Positions 41,351 through 50,096 of a stretch of DNA of 64,000 nucleotides are shown one piece after another (position 1 is the stretch's first letter; the number at the start of each line of letters is the position of its first letter). A program made the translations under genes and the position numbers. This DNA comes from Prosthecobacter dejongeii (GTDB lineage Bacteria > Verrucomicrobiota > Verrucomicrobiia > Verrucomicrobiales > Verrucomicrobiaceae), in assembly GCF_014203045.1 (NCBI RefSeq), contig NZ_JACHIF010000001.1, positions 434,001 to 498,000 on the forward strand, read 5' to 3'. The notes beneath the pieces were generated by a model. The model was not told the origin of the DNA. It searched no databases and worked only from the letters and a program-made list of their open reading frames with translations.

Positions 41351-41815
41351 TTAGTCCACCAACGCCCCCGTCAAGGGATGGAAGGCCAATTCGCGCGAGC
41401 CGGCTGAGTTGGTTTGCAGACGCACTCGGATCGGTTCGCAGATACCTTGCTCACCGAAGATCCAGGTATGCCCCTCCGCTTTTTCCCAATCTTTGCCACC
41501 CCAGCGCATCACCATCACCTTCATGTTCTCAGGCACCGTGAAATACGAGCCACCGGGCATGTCTGCCCCTCTCACGCCAAAGCCCTTTTTATCAAAAGCG
41601 ATGGTCATGGTGCGATGCTGAAGCACCGCCACATTCAGAGCAAACTTAGACATGAGCGACAGCCGCTCTGCGGGTTTCTCAAACGGGTCGGAGTCGTCAA
41701 AGATCGAAAAACTAGCGAACCCGAGTCCAATCACCAGCATCATGATGCTCATCACCGCGACGAGTTCCAGCAAAGTGAAACCAGAGGCAAGAGCATCTCG
41801 ATGGGTGATTTTCAT
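41351..41815 (-). CDS. gspH: Type II secretion minor pseudopilin GspH
   Basis: A 154-residue pseudopilin from ATG 41815. The prepilin site is ALASGFTLLELVAVMSIMMLVIGLG, with Gly-Phe cleavage and Glu5. The globular part includes MTIAFDKKGFGVRG and EGHTWIFGEQGICEPIRVRLQ, then a TGALVD-type GspH ending. It lies 4 bp upstream of gspI and 32 bp after gspG. Confidence 0.87.
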   Translation of the reverse strand: MKITHRDALASGFTLLELVAVMSIMMLVIGLGFASFSIFDDSDPFEKPAERLSLMSKFALNVAVLQHRTMTIAFDKKGFGVRGADMPGGSYFTVPENMKVMVMRWGGKDWEKAEGHTWIFGEQGICEPIRVRLQTNSAGSRELAFHPLTGALVD

Positions 41816-41847
41816 GACGTTAGGCGGCACACAGGCGGTGCTACGAC

Positions 41848-42300
41848 TCAGTCTGCATAGACGTCGTCGTCACCGCCGTCTTTTTTGTCGGGCCCCATGG
41901 AGTAAACTTCAAAAGGCTGGCCATTGTTGGTTTTAGCAGGGCTGCGGTATTGGTATTTAGACCCCCAAGGATCCGTGATGCCAGATTCCGAAATTAGGGA
42001 CTTCTTCACCTTCGCATTCGCCGGAGGCGTGACCAGATCTTCCAGTTTCCCCGGAAGGCTGCGATTCAAAGTCTTGTAGCTGATGATGGTGGTGCGGATG
42101 GTGCCGATGTGAGCCCGTGCCGCGATGATTTCAGACGTGCCCGAAACGTCTTTGAGCGCGACTGCGCCGATGGCGATGAGCAAAGCGATGATCGCAAGCA
42201 CCAGCATCATTTCCATAAGAGTGAAGCCCTGGCGCAGTGAAGTGCGGACCTGAGAGGAAACAGTGGTGATACGAGACGGAAGTTGGAGGCGGGTATTCAT
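41848..42300 (-). CDS. gspG: Type II secretion major pseudopilin GspG
   Basis: A 150-residue main subunit of the pseudopilus. The prepilin site lies at residues 24-30 (Q-GFTLME), giving a hydrophobic helix MEMMLVLAIIALLIAIGAVAL. The globular domain has the GspG hallmarks TLNRSLPGKLEDLV, ITDPWGSKYQYRSP and a C-terminal calcium-site region DKKDGGDDDVYAD. The pre-sequence of 24 residues is longer than usual. The next gene upstream is gspF with a 142-bp gap. Confidence 0.92.
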   Translation of the reverse strand: MNTRLQLPSRITTVSSQVRTSLRQGFTLMEMMLVLAIIALLIAIGAVALKDVSGTSEIIAARAHIGTIRTTIISYKTLNRSLPGKLEDLVTPPANAKVKKSLISESGITDPWGSKYQYRSPAKTNNGQPFEVYSMGPDKKDGGDDDVYAD

Positions 42301-42442
42301 GGAAGGTAAATCAAGACAGAGGTCTGAAGGGGAGAGAAGACACGGAACTGCCCATCAGTCATTCACAGAGATAAGGTAGAGTTGGAGGCCTTGGAGAGCA
42401 AAAATGTTCGGGATTAGTTCTGGCGGTGATAAAGAATCGTTC

Positions 42443-43690
42443 TTAGCGTGAGTTCAAGGCAGAGACTGTCTCATAAATGACCGAAATCATCATGTAAGCC
42501 ATCACGCCGACCAGGCCCGCCATGATGAGAATGATGACGGGCTGCATCAAGGCCATCATCTTTTCCAGACTCTTCCCCAGTTCACGACCGCAGCGATCGG
42601 CCGTTCTTCTCAAGGTACCACTCAGATCCCCCGTGTGCTCGCCGATGCGTACCATTTCCAGAAGCTTGATGGGAAAGAGTGCGGTCTTCTCCAGGCCTCG
42701 AGATAACGAGGCCCCATCTCGCACACTGGTGATGACGGATTCTAACTGCTTTTGGATAAACACGTTCGAAGACACCCGTGAGGCAAGCTCTAGACCTTTG
42801 AGGAGGGGCAACCCACCGCCTGTCAAACTGGCGAGGGTTTCCAAAAACTGATTGTGGAAACTGGTGATCAAGACATTTCCCACGAGTGGAAACCTCAACC
42901 GCACGCGGTCCCAAACGGGGCGGCCAGCCTTGGAACCCGCCCAAACAAAAAAGCCCAACACCACCAGCGCGATCACGGCCAGGATCAGCCACCAGTAATT
43001 GCGCATGAAGTCAGAGATCTGCATCACCACCTGGATGCCCTTTGGCACGCCGCCCTTCATGCGTGACATCATCATACTGAGGCGGGGGATCAAAAAGGTG
43101 GTGAAAAGGATCACCACGCCCACGGCAGAGAATAACAAAAAGCCTGGATAAATGAGCGCCACCACCACCTTGCTCCGCATCTCACGCAGGCTGGCTAGGT
43201 ACTGCGCCTGCCTGCGCATGGCATCCGCCAAAGAACCGCCGGCCTCCCCTGCTGCTGCAACGGAGCAAAAAAGTTCCCCAAAGGAGGGGGATGATTGGCG
43301 CAAGGCACTGCTGAAGGGGTGACCTTCGCGAATGAGATTGCCTAAACGACGCGCGATACGGCTGTGCGTGCCGGTGGTGCCTTTACCCTCCATGAGTTTC
43401 AAAGCCGCCTCCAGGCGCATGCCTGCCTCCAGCAGTTCTGAAAGCTCTTCCGTGAAGAGCTGGAGCTGGCCATTGCTCAATTTAATGGGGGCGGTTTCAT
43501 CCACCACTTCGCCGGCCTTAGCCTTGGTGGCGATCTTTGGCCCGGCTTTGCCAGCAGCTTCCTGAATCTTAAAAGGCTGCAAACCTTTGCCCGCCAGAAG
43601 ACGCAGGGCCGAGGCGCGATCCTGCGCCTCGATGGTTCCGGAAACATCGCGGCCGGTGGTGTCTGCAGCTTGGTAAGCAAAGTTAGGCAT
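42443..43690 (-). CDS. gspF: Type II secretion inner-membrane platform protein GspF
   Basis: A 415-residue polytopic platform protein with two GspF domains. The N-terminal part is FAYQAADTTGRDVSGTIEAQD. GspF domain 1 runs about 75-200 (FTEELSELLEAGMRLEAALKLM), followed by transmembrane helices at about 180-205 and 230-252. GspF domain 2 covers about 275-400 (FLETLASLTGGGLPLLKGLELA, VRIGEHTGDLSGTLRRTADR), and the final helix is near 385-405. Complete and of normal length. The ATPase gspE and secretin gspD are not in this window. Confidence 0.93.
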   Translation of the reverse strand: MPNFAYQAADTTGRDVSGTIEAQDRASALRLLAGKGLQPFKIQEAAGKAGPKIATKAKAGEVVDETAPIKLSNGQLQLFTEELSELLEAGMRLEAALKLMEGKGTTGTHSRIARRLGNLIREGHPFSSALRQSSPSFGELFCSVAAAGEAGGSLADAMRRQAQYLASLREMRSKVVVALIYPGFLLFSAVGVVILFTTFLIPRLSMMMSRMKGGVPKGIQVVMQISDFMRNYWWLILAVIALVVLGFFVWAGSKAGRPVWDRVRLRFPLVGNVLITSFHNQFLETLASLTGGGLPLLKGLELASRVSSNVFIQKQLESVITSVRDGASLSRGLEKTALFPIKLLEMVRIGEHTGDLSGTLRRTADRCGRELGKSLEKMMALMQPVIILIMAGLVGVMAYMMISVIYETVSALNSR

Positions 43691-43771
43691 GGAAGGCGTG
43701 AGACAAGCACAGCCCGCGTTTGTTGCAAAGACGTTGTCAGCCTTTACGACTTCCTGCGGGTGACGGGGCTG

Positions 43772-44209
43772 TCACCCAGGGGAAAGTTTTTCCATGAGCC
43801 AGTAGGGCCCGGTATCAGAGTCCCCCGTTTCACGCTCCAGCCACCCTTGGCGGAGATAAAACTGGTGGGCACGATGGTTGTCACAGGAGCATTTCAGCCG
43901 CCAGGGCAGTGGCACATGCTCCTCAAGGCCAGTGAGTAAACGGGGGCCCACACCCCAACCCTGCGCCTCTGGATCCACATACAAGTGATGAATGAAGGAC
44001 TCGCGCTCCCAGATGGAGATGAAACCGATGACCCGGCCTGCGGACTCCACGACAAACAAACGCTCATCCTCGGTATCCCGGTCAAAGTCAGCCACGGCAG
44101 CCACTTCCGGGGGCATCCAGGCTGCTGAGGCTAGGCAGCGATGATAGATCCGCGCCATGGCGGCCTGGTCTTCTGCCAGTGCTTCACGAAAAAGAAAAGA
44201 GGGAGGCAT
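43772..44209 (-). CDS. GNAT family N-acetyltransferase
   Basis: A 145-residue acetyltransferase from ATG 44209; the longer open frame upstream does not look protein-like. Residues 5-140 hold the GNAT fold: FREALAEDQAAMARIYHRC at the start, the VVESAGRVIGFISIWERE beta strands, FIHHLYVDPEAQGWGVGPRLL with the acetyl-CoA-binding Q-x-x-G-x-G/A pattern (QGWGVG), and HQFYLRQGWLERETG. The substrate is unknown. It is divergent from the following hydrolase across 60 bp. Confidence 0.85.
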   Translation of the reverse strand: MPPSFLFREALAEDQAAMARIYHRCLASAAWMPPEVAAVADFDRDTEDERLFVVESAGRVIGFISIWERESFIHHLYVDPEAQGWGVGPRLLTGLEEHVPLPWRLKCSCDNHRAHQFYLRQGWLERETGDSDTGPYWLMEKLSPG

Positions 44210-44269
44210 GAGTGACTCAGAGATCCGGCTATTGCCCGGTGGGCTCACCTTGTCATACTCCGGGGAGTT

Positions 44270-45133
44270 ATGTCCATGTCTTTCGCCTCTCTCTGCCGCA
44301 CCTGGGTGCTGGGCCTCAGCCTTTTCACATTGAGTTTTGCCGCTGCCGAAAATGCGCCACCGCAAGTGCTGAAGGATCTGCCTTATAAAACAGGGACTGC
44401 GCTGAGTGCCTATGAGGCGGAACGCTGCCTGCTGGATCTCTACCTGCCGGTGGGTGCCCAAAACTTCCCCACACTGGTGTGGCTGCATGGCGGTGGCATC
44501 ACCGCAGGGAGCAAAGACGGGCCCCATCAGCCTGAGATCGCCCGGCACTTTGCCCAGGCGGGCATCGCCGTGGCGAGCATCAGCTATCGCCTAAGCCCGA
44601 AGGCCAAGTTCCCAGCTTACATTGAGGACACAGCCGCAGCTTTTGCCTGGGTGAAAAAGCACATCGCTGAGCATGGTGGAGATGCCGACCGGGTGTTTTT
44701 AGGCGGGCACTCCGCTGGTGCCTACCTGGCGCTCATGGCAGGACTGGATGACCAATACCTCGCCGCTCAAGGGCTGAAGCTGGCCGACATCGCCGGGCTG
44801 GTGCCGGTGGCGGGACAAACGCTGACTCACTACACCATCCGCCTGGAACGTGGGCTGCCTAAAAACCGCCTCATCGCTGATGCTGCCGCGCCCCTGAACC
44901 ACGCCCGGAAAGATGCCCCGCCGATGCTGATCCTCTATGCCGATAAAGACATGGCTCTACGGGCAGAGGAAAACGAACTGCTGGCCGCTGCCCTGCGGCA
45001 GGAGGGGCACCCGCATCTCACCGTGAAGAAGATCAAAAACCGTGATCATGGATCCGTCGCCCATGAAATGGCCAAAGCGGGCGATGCGGGCTTTCAGCAA
45101 GTGGTGAAGTTTATTCAGGCACCGAAGCGTTAG
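44270..45133 (+). CDS. Exported alpha/beta hydrolase (BD-FAE/carboxylesterase type)
   Basis: A 287-residue protein with a signal peptide (about 1-25, LGLSLFTLSFAAA). The hydrolase core shows LVWLHGGGITAGSKDGP near 68-84 (HGGG oxyanion motif of the hormone-sensitive-lipase-like class), the nucleophile elbow GGHSAGAYLALMAGL near 144-158, ILYADKDMAL near 222-231 with the acid residue, and NRDHGSVAHEM with the likely catalytic His. The family hydrolyses short esters or feruloyl/acyl groups. Its 3' end overlaps the convergent glycosyltransferase gene by 23 bp. Confidence 0.86.
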   Translation: MSMSFASLCRTWVLGLSLFTLSFAAAENAPPQVLKDLPYKTGTALSAYEAERCLLDLYLPVGAQNFPTLVWLHGGGITAGSKDGPHQPEIARHFAQAGIAVASISYRLSPKAKFPAYIEDTAAAFAWVKKHIAEHGGDADRVFLGGHSAGAYLALMAGLDDQYLAAQGLKLADIAGLVPVAGQTLTHYTIRLERGLPKNRLIADAAAPLNHARKDAPPMLILYADKDMALRAEENELLAAALRQEGHPHLTVKKIKNRDHGSVAHEMAKAGDAGFQQVVKFIQAPKR

Positions 45134-46226
45134 CTTCGTCTCGCTTCGCCACAGCCACCTGCTCCAGCACGCGCAGCGTCTCACGGACATTCGTTTCCAG
45201 GTCCAAGGCATGTTCACAAGGCACCGGGCGGGCTTCGGGCCGCGCCATCCAATAACGCACCGCCTTCTCTAAGGCATCGGTATCTTCCGGGGCCGGGAGG
45301 ACGTGGCCATTGACCCCTTCCGTCAACCATTCAGCCGCGCCATTAAAAGCACTGGTGATGACGGGGAGACCGCTGGCGAGGGCCTCCGGCACCACATTGG
45401 AGCTGGGCTCATAAATGGGCAAAAAGGTCAGTAGATCTGCAGCGGCGTAGGCATGCTCCACCTGCGGCATGGGGCCTGCGAGGATGACATTCCGGGGCAC
45501 ATTCCCCGGCAGCTTGCCTTTGCCCACCACCAGCAGCTTCACGCGGGGGTCCGTCTTTTCCAAACGCCCCATCAGGCGTAACAAAAAGTGCAATCCTTTA
45601 CGCTCCCAGCCCGACCCAACAAAAAGCATGACAAAATCACTGTCTGCCAAACCGAATTTCTGCCGGGTGCCTGAGCGATCCCCCTGCTGGAAACGCGCTG
45701 TCTCGATGCCATTGCGCACGAGGTGGATGCACTCCGCCGGGTAGCCAAATTCCCGCAGGATCTCCTGCCGCACCATGTCTGAATTGACAATGATCTGGCG
45801 GGTCACAGCGGGATCAAAGGTGCGCTTTTCCAGCGCCATCATGTTGCTGTGAAAAGCCCCCAAGCCGACAAAGGGCCGACGCCACCAGGAGGCGTAGTGA
45901 CGGCGCTGGTCCAGCCACACTTTATGCACCCCATCTCCAGCGCGGTAAACATCCTGAGACACGGTGCGCTCCAGACTGAACACCACATCGTAATCCACAG
46001 GCACCATCATTTGAGCAACGGCTTCTGCAAAGCGGACTGGACGTAAAGCACGCGGCGCTTTCACAGGCACGCGATGGAGTGTGACGGCTGCGGGCGCACC
46101 CTCCCAATTTTCTGCATACAGATGCACTTCATGATTAGCGGCTACGAGCGCCGCGACGAGGCGCTGGAGATACAACTCTGCACCACCCGTGGCGGTGAAT
46201 TGGCGACGGATCAGCGCGAGCTTCAT
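45111..46226 (-). CDS. Family 4 glycosyltransferase (WaaG/RfaG-like)
   Basis: A 371-residue GT-B fold glycosyltransferase. The N-terminal domain begins MKLALIRRQFTATGGAELYL and contains YDVVFSLERTVSQDVYRAGDGVHKVWL near 79-105, close to the LPS core glucosyltransferase WaaG. The nucleotide-sugar-binding half has FVGSGWERKGLHFLLRLM and the E-x7-E motif as YEPSSNVVPEALASGLPVI near 283-301. The start overlaps the roadblock gene as ATGA. It likely adds a hexose to LPS core or another envelope glycolipid. It is cotranscribed with the MglA-like module. Confidence 0.9.
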   Translation of the reverse strand: MKLALIRRQFTATGGAELYLQRLVAALVAANHEVHLYAENWEGAPAAVTLHRVPVKAPRALRPVRFAEAVAQMMVPVDYDVVFSLERTVSQDVYRAGDGVHKVWLDQRRHYASWWRRPFVGLGAFHSNMMALEKRTFDPAVTRQIIVNSDMVRQEILREFGYPAECIHLVRNGIETARFQQGDRSGTRQKFGLADSDFVMLFVGSGWERKGLHFLLRLMGRLEKTDPRVKLLVVGKGKLPGNVPRNVILAGPMPQVEHAYAAADLLTFLPIYEPSSNVVPEALASGLPVITSAFNGAAEWLTEGVNGHVLPAPEDTDALEKAVRYWMARPEARPVPCEHALDLETNVRETLRVLEQVAVAKRDEANASVPE

Positions 46227-46618
46227 GGCGCAGTGGCGTGCAGGGCATCTGCCAGACTGAGGGAGGCAGCGGTAGGCTGCACCGGCGGGCGGGCGGCTGG
46301 CTGGGAGAGGTAACTTTGCGCCATCAATTGCAAGGCTGCATGAGGCACGTGGGGATCGTGCTCCAGCAGTAGGACTCCCTGTGGCACAGGCAGCAGAGTG
46401 AGACAGCTCTGCGCGCCATGGAGGGTGATGCTGCGGACATCCGATGTACCCGTGCGCAGTGCCAGCTCATGCCCTGCGGCATGGACTGCATGGCCTAGGG
46501 CGGCGATGCTGGTGGGGTCCGTCTTAAACTCTCCCGCCAGGGGAGTCAGACGGCCATCAGGATGGATGAGAGCAACGATCAAAACGGGAGAATGAAAAAG
46601 GGTTAGGCCACGACCCAT
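46223..46618 (-). CDS. Roadblock/LC7-like small protein (MglB-type partner)
   Basis: A 131-residue protein. The start is uncertain: ATG 46618 overlaps the GTPase gene by 16 bp, and a TTG at 46582 would avoid overlap. The sequence VLIVALIHPDGRLTPLAGEF followed by SIAALGHAVHAAGHELALRTG, RSITLHGAQSCLTLLPVPQGVLLLEHD and AALQLMAQSYLS fits the alternating strand/helix order of the Roadblock/LC7 fold, with the first helix shortened. These proteins act as GTPase-activating partners for MglA-type GTPases, which supports the pairing with the upstream gene. Confidence 0.65.
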   Translation of the reverse strand: MGRGLTLFHSPVLIVALIHPDGRLTPLAGEFKTDPTSIAALGHAVHAAGHELALRTGTSDVRSITLHGAQSCLTLLPVPQGVLLLEHDPHVPHAALQLMAQSYLSQPAARPPVQPTAASLSLADALHATAP

Positions 46619-47223
46619 TCGGCCGAGGCCTGATGCTGCGCCTGAAACTGGGCTAATACTGCCTGGGAAATGGCATTCAGCGTCGCCAGGATATTGCGCC
46701 CTCCGCGAGCATCCGCCTCGAAACTCAACCAAGGCACGGGACGATTGTTGAGGAGGAACTCCAGGTATTCCACAGGAGCTGTGTTCGGCAAATCACGTTT
46801 ATTGTATTGAAGGACCAGAGGCAAACGGTCCAGCGAACTGCCATTGAGACGTAGATTGGCCTCCAGTGCCTGGAAAGCCTGCACATTTTCACGTTGGCGA
46901 TCCATCTGACTATCTGCCACAAAGACCACCCCATCTGCCTGACGCAGCACGAGCTGGAGAGTGGCATTGTAAGTGACCTGCCCTGGCACCGTGTAGAGAT
47001 GAAAAGCCGTTTTATAGCCAGGGATGGCGGCGCTTTCCACACTCAAAAAATCGAAGAATAAGGTGCGGTCTTTGGCCGTGGATAGGCTGACGAGATCACT
47101 GCGCCCGTGAGGGTCCAGCTTGGCATGGATCTGCTGGAGGTTCGCGGTCTTTCCGCTCAGCGGGGTGCCGCAATAGACGATCTTAAAACTGACCGTCTTT
47201 TGCTCGGGGTGAATGGCTGGCAT
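46603..47223 (-). CDS. MglA-like small Ras-type GTPase
   Basis: A 206-residue GTPase. The P-loop is KIVYCGTPLSGKTANLQQIH at 14-33. The switch/G3 region is LYTVPGQVTYNATLQLVLRQADGVVFVADSQ near 77-107, where PGQ replaces DxxG as in MglA. G4 is YNKRDLP near 139-145. MglA sets cell polarity in Myxococcus and other gliding or pole-organised bacteria. It sits between a large roadblock-containing scaffold (15 bp upstream) and a small roadblock protein, its probable GAP. Confidence 0.93.
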   Translation of the reverse strand: MPAIHPEQKTVSFKIVYCGTPLSGKTANLQQIHAKLDPHGRSDLVSLSTAKDRTLFFDFLSVESAAIPGYKTAFHLYTVPGQVTYNATLQLVLRQADGVVFVADSQMDRQRENVQAFQALEANLRLNGSSLDRLPLVLQYNKRDLPNTAPVEYLEFLLNNRPVPWLSFEADARGGRNILATLNAISQAVLAQFQAQHQASAEWVVA

Positions 47224-47238
47224 GATGGGACGCGGATT

Positions 47239-49791
47239 TCAATCCAGCATCCTGGAAAGCTCGCGTGCAATCAAGGTGATCTTATCACGCAGGCCTAAAG
47301 AAGGATCAGCATCGTGCAAAACTCCCAGAATAGCCCCTTCAGGGAAGCAGAAGGTCATCAAACGATCTCCCGACATGAGGGTGAAAGTCTCTGCACCTTC
47401 GATGCCAATGAGCGGAGCCAGGGTGCGCAGATGATGGGCCAGATCCGTCGCCTGACGCTGAAACTCACGGGCCTGGGGCTTGTGCGCTCCCACGTGGGAA
47501 ATGGCACGGTCTCCCTGCAAGCAAACGCAGGCAGCGATGCCTGGGAGAGCACAGACCATTTCGACAATGCGTTGAGGTGTCAGTTCATCGTCAGTGCCTA
47601 GCAAGGCACGCAGCAAAATCTGGTCTGGATTCGCATCGTGAGACTGAATGCCCAGGGCGGGTGCGGCGGCGGCAGTGCGAGAGGGTATTTTCTGAGGAGG
47701 CGCAGGCGGGAAGGAGCGCGCAGGAGCCTCTTTTTCCTCGAAAACAGGGGGAATGAAGGCGGAGATGGGTGGCGGAGCCTTTTCCGCAGCAGCAGGCGCT
47801 GGCGGCTCTGACTCTTCTGGCACGTCCACGACGTGGGCAGAAGTCTTCCCGGTGAAAGGATTCGTCACTGGAATCGCCGGGGCAGGAGGCACGGCAGGGG
47901 CAGAATCATGGAAAGTATTTCCCAGGAGTTCAGCACTGCTAAAACCATCCGCAGGCGAGATGGGTGGAGTGAATGCAGGCTTAGGCTCAGCCGCTGCGGG
48001 TGCCATGAAAGGATTCGAAACCGGAGGTTGCGCCTCGGGTGTGTGGACCTGAAAAGTCGGCGGTGGTGAAACTTCTCGTTCAAACGAAGATGCTTCTGGC
48101 TGCGGAGCCGCCGCAGGCATGCTGAAAGGATTCGCAAAAGCAGGGGCTGGAGACTGCAAACTGGCCATCGGCGCGGTAGGAAATACCGACGGTGAAGCTG
48201 GGGCCGATGGTGTCAAAGCAGGGGCCTCTGGCGCGCTAAACAGGGGGACAGAGGGCGCACTTTCCGTACTGCCAAAACCGCTGGCAGGCTGGAAAAGCGG
48301 AGCGGGCATCTCTCCAGCGGAAGGGGCTGCGAATGGGGAGGCCGAGGCTGGGGGTGATGCCTCCACCCGCATTGGCGCTGCTGCCACCGGGGCGACGGTG
48401 CCCATGCTGGCGAGGTTTGGCAACGTCGGCGGCGATGTCCCCGCCATGGCTCCCTGGATTTCTTCCTGAGGCACGCGGAGTTGGAAATCACGCTTGGCGT
48501 GGTTCAGGACATTGCGGAAGCCCACATCCGTCACGCCATCAATCAACAGTCCCAGTTCGACGAGCGGATTGGGCGACTGGGCCCATTCACGTACCAGCGA
48601 GGCGGGCTGGCTGGTCATGATCCACGTGGGAACCATGATGGGGTCAAAGCCCAATTCAGCGACGCTGTATCCCCGCAGAAAACTGGCGAGGCTGATGCGC
48701 AGATTCGGCGCACTCACCGTCGCCGCTGGCATAGCTGCGAAACTGGGGGGGGCTGCAACGGGGCGCACTGGGGCATCAGGCGCTGGCTGGCCCGTGGGGA
48801 CTGCCTTAGGCCCGAACAAGCTAGTAAAAGGCGTCTCTGAGGCAACCGGAGCGGGAGCCGCAGGTGGAGGACTCATCGCCGCAAAGGGAGAGGCCGGAGT
48901 GGCCGCCGGCACCGCAGCAGTGGGGACTGCAAAAGGAGAAGCCGCAGCGGCTCCAGGGCTGGCAAACAAGCTCGCCGGCAACAAGGGCGGAGCTGAAACT
49001 GGCTCTGGAGATTTGGTACCGAAGGGAGAGGCGGGGGGGGCTTCCGCTGCCCCGTTCATCCCAGGGGCTACTGCGGCAAAGGGGCTGACGGGGAAGACGG
49101 GATGATTCCCTGCGCCAGGCAAGGATAAAGGAGCCTGAGCCTCACGTGGAATATCTGCTAGCGGGGGCGGAGGGCCGTTCCGGCGTGGTGGTAAAGCCGT
49201 CGCTGGAGATCCAGGAAAACCTTGAGCAGAAAATGGGCTGGCTGCGGGCTGTGCTGCCGCAAAGGGAGAAGCGCCACTCGGAGGCACCGCCGCCCCAGAC
49301 TGCTGGGCACTGGCGATCAAACGCGGCAGCTTAGAAGCAGGCAACGGCACCATCCGCTGGTCCTGTGGGGATACAGGCGTCTGGAACAAGGCCGGACACA
49401 CGCGATAGATCTCAAAAATCGGCAAAGCGGCCTGCCCACTACGCAGGGCGGCATCCAGCACCTGGGCGGCCACCGCCACCGGCTGCTCAGGGGACAGAGC
49501 ATTCATCCGCACCAGTTCCGGGGGCAGTTGTGGCAGAACGTCTCCCACCGTTAAGACGGCACTGCTAGGCGCGCCCTGGGCCGCAAAAGGCGAGGCCTGA
49601 ACTGGCGCTGCCTGCATGGACTCACCCGTCACCGTTTTAAACAATGGATTTGCCTGAGCTCCAAATGGGGAAGATACCGTGGGGGCCTGCATGGTCGGGG
49701 CCGCAGCATATCCTTGGGCAGGCGGCGACGCTGGATCCTGACCTTGGGGGTCGGTGCCAGACTGAAACATGCTGCGGAACGAAAATCCCAT
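47239..49791 (-). CDS. Large SPF/NPF-rich scaffold with C-terminal Roadblock domain
   Basis: An 850-residue protein from ATG 49791; a GTG 51 bp upstream is possible. Two compact regions (near residues 80-160, LTVGDVLPQLPPELVRM..., and near 385-460, LRISLASFLRGYSVAELGFDP...) sit in long Pro/Ala/Ser-rich disordered stretches. These stretches contain about nine SPF and three NPF motifs, e.g. ASPFAAAQ, ASPFSAQG, NPFSMP. The last ~110 residues resemble a Roadblock/LC7 domain (LTPQRIVEMVCALPGIAACVCL...GAILGVLHDADPSLGLRDKI). The repeated PF motifs look like short docking sites. The protein probably recruits the MglA-like GTPase to a location or partner; this is inference. Confidence 0.68.
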   Translation of the reverse strand: MGFSFRSMFQSGTDPQGQDPASPPAQGYAAAPTMQAPTVSSPFGAQANPLFKTVTGESMQAAPVQASPFAAQGAPSSAVLTVGDVLPQLPPELVRMNALSPEQPVAVAAQVLDAALRSGQAALPIFEIYRVCPALFQTPVSPQDQRMVPLPASKLPRLIASAQQSGAAVPPSGASPFAAAQPAASPFSAQGFPGSPATALPPRRNGPPPPLADIPREAQAPLSLPGAGNHPVFPVSPFAAVAPGMNGAAEAPPASPFGTKSPEPVSAPPLLPASLFASPGAAAASPFAVPTAAVPAATPASPFAAMSPPPAAPAPVASETPFTSLFGPKAVPTGQPAPDAPVRPVAAPPSFAAMPAATVSAPNLRISLASFLRGYSVAELGFDPIMVPTWIMTSQPASLVREWAQSPNPLVELGLLIDGVTDVGFRNVLNHAKRDFQLRVPQEEIQGAMAGTSPPTLPNLASMGTVAPVAAAPMRVEASPPASASPFAAPSAGEMPAPLFQPASGFGSTESAPSVPLFSAPEAPALTPSAPASPSVFPTAPMASLQSPAPAFANPFSMPAAAPQPEASSFEREVSPPPTFQVHTPEAQPPVSNPFMAPAAAEPKPAFTPPISPADGFSSAELLGNTFHDSAPAVPPAPAIPVTNPFTGKTSAHVVDVPEESEPPAPAAAEKAPPPISAFIPPVFEEKEAPARSFPPAPPQKIPSRTAAAAPALGIQSHDANPDQILLRALLGTDDELTPQRIVEMVCALPGIAACVCLQGDRAISHVGAHKPQAREFQRQATDLAHHLRTLAPLIGIEGAETFTLMSGDRLMTFCFPEGAILGVLHDADPSLGLRDKITLIARELSRMLD

Positions 49792-49842
49792 CGGGAGCGG
49801 GTACGGATTGAAAAAAATCTGGGTTCGCGAGAACGGAAGCAC

Positions 49843-50096
49843 TCGCCGTTAAAAAAGAGCCTAGCGCCGCCCGTCACAAAATGTGCGCACGCCGTTTATA
49901 CAACATAATAATCAAGAAGTCTTAAGTCCACATTTTTCCACCGGGAGATTTGCCTGATCTCCTCTCCAAAAGGTGCATGCGGCATCCTCATTTAAGAGCT
50001 TTTTCCGGCTTCTTTGCAGCCATTTCAGGCTTTTTGATTCATTTCAGCCCCATTAACCTGATTGCGATTGCCAGGGCGCTGGCTAAATTGCCCACA
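49843..50096. other. Intergenic region between divergent genes
   Basis: A 250-bp gap upstream of both the scaffold gene (minus) and the acetyltransferase (plus). An AT-rich segment near 49892-49912 (tttatacaacataataatc) may hold promoters. The frame of the acetyltransferase stays open through most of it, but the encoded sequence is not conserved-looking. No other gene seen. Confidence 0.35.

Noticed and set aside
40431-43939. Plus-strand open frames opposite the gsp genes
   Set aside because: They are antisense shadows; the pseudopilin signatures fix the minus strand.
47753-49105. Long Gly/Ala-rich open frames on the plus strand opposite the scaffold gene
   Set aside because: They mirror the Pro/Ala-rich codons of the minus-strand scaffold; no starts, domains or ribosome sites fit, and the C-terminal roadblock domain fixes the minus frame.
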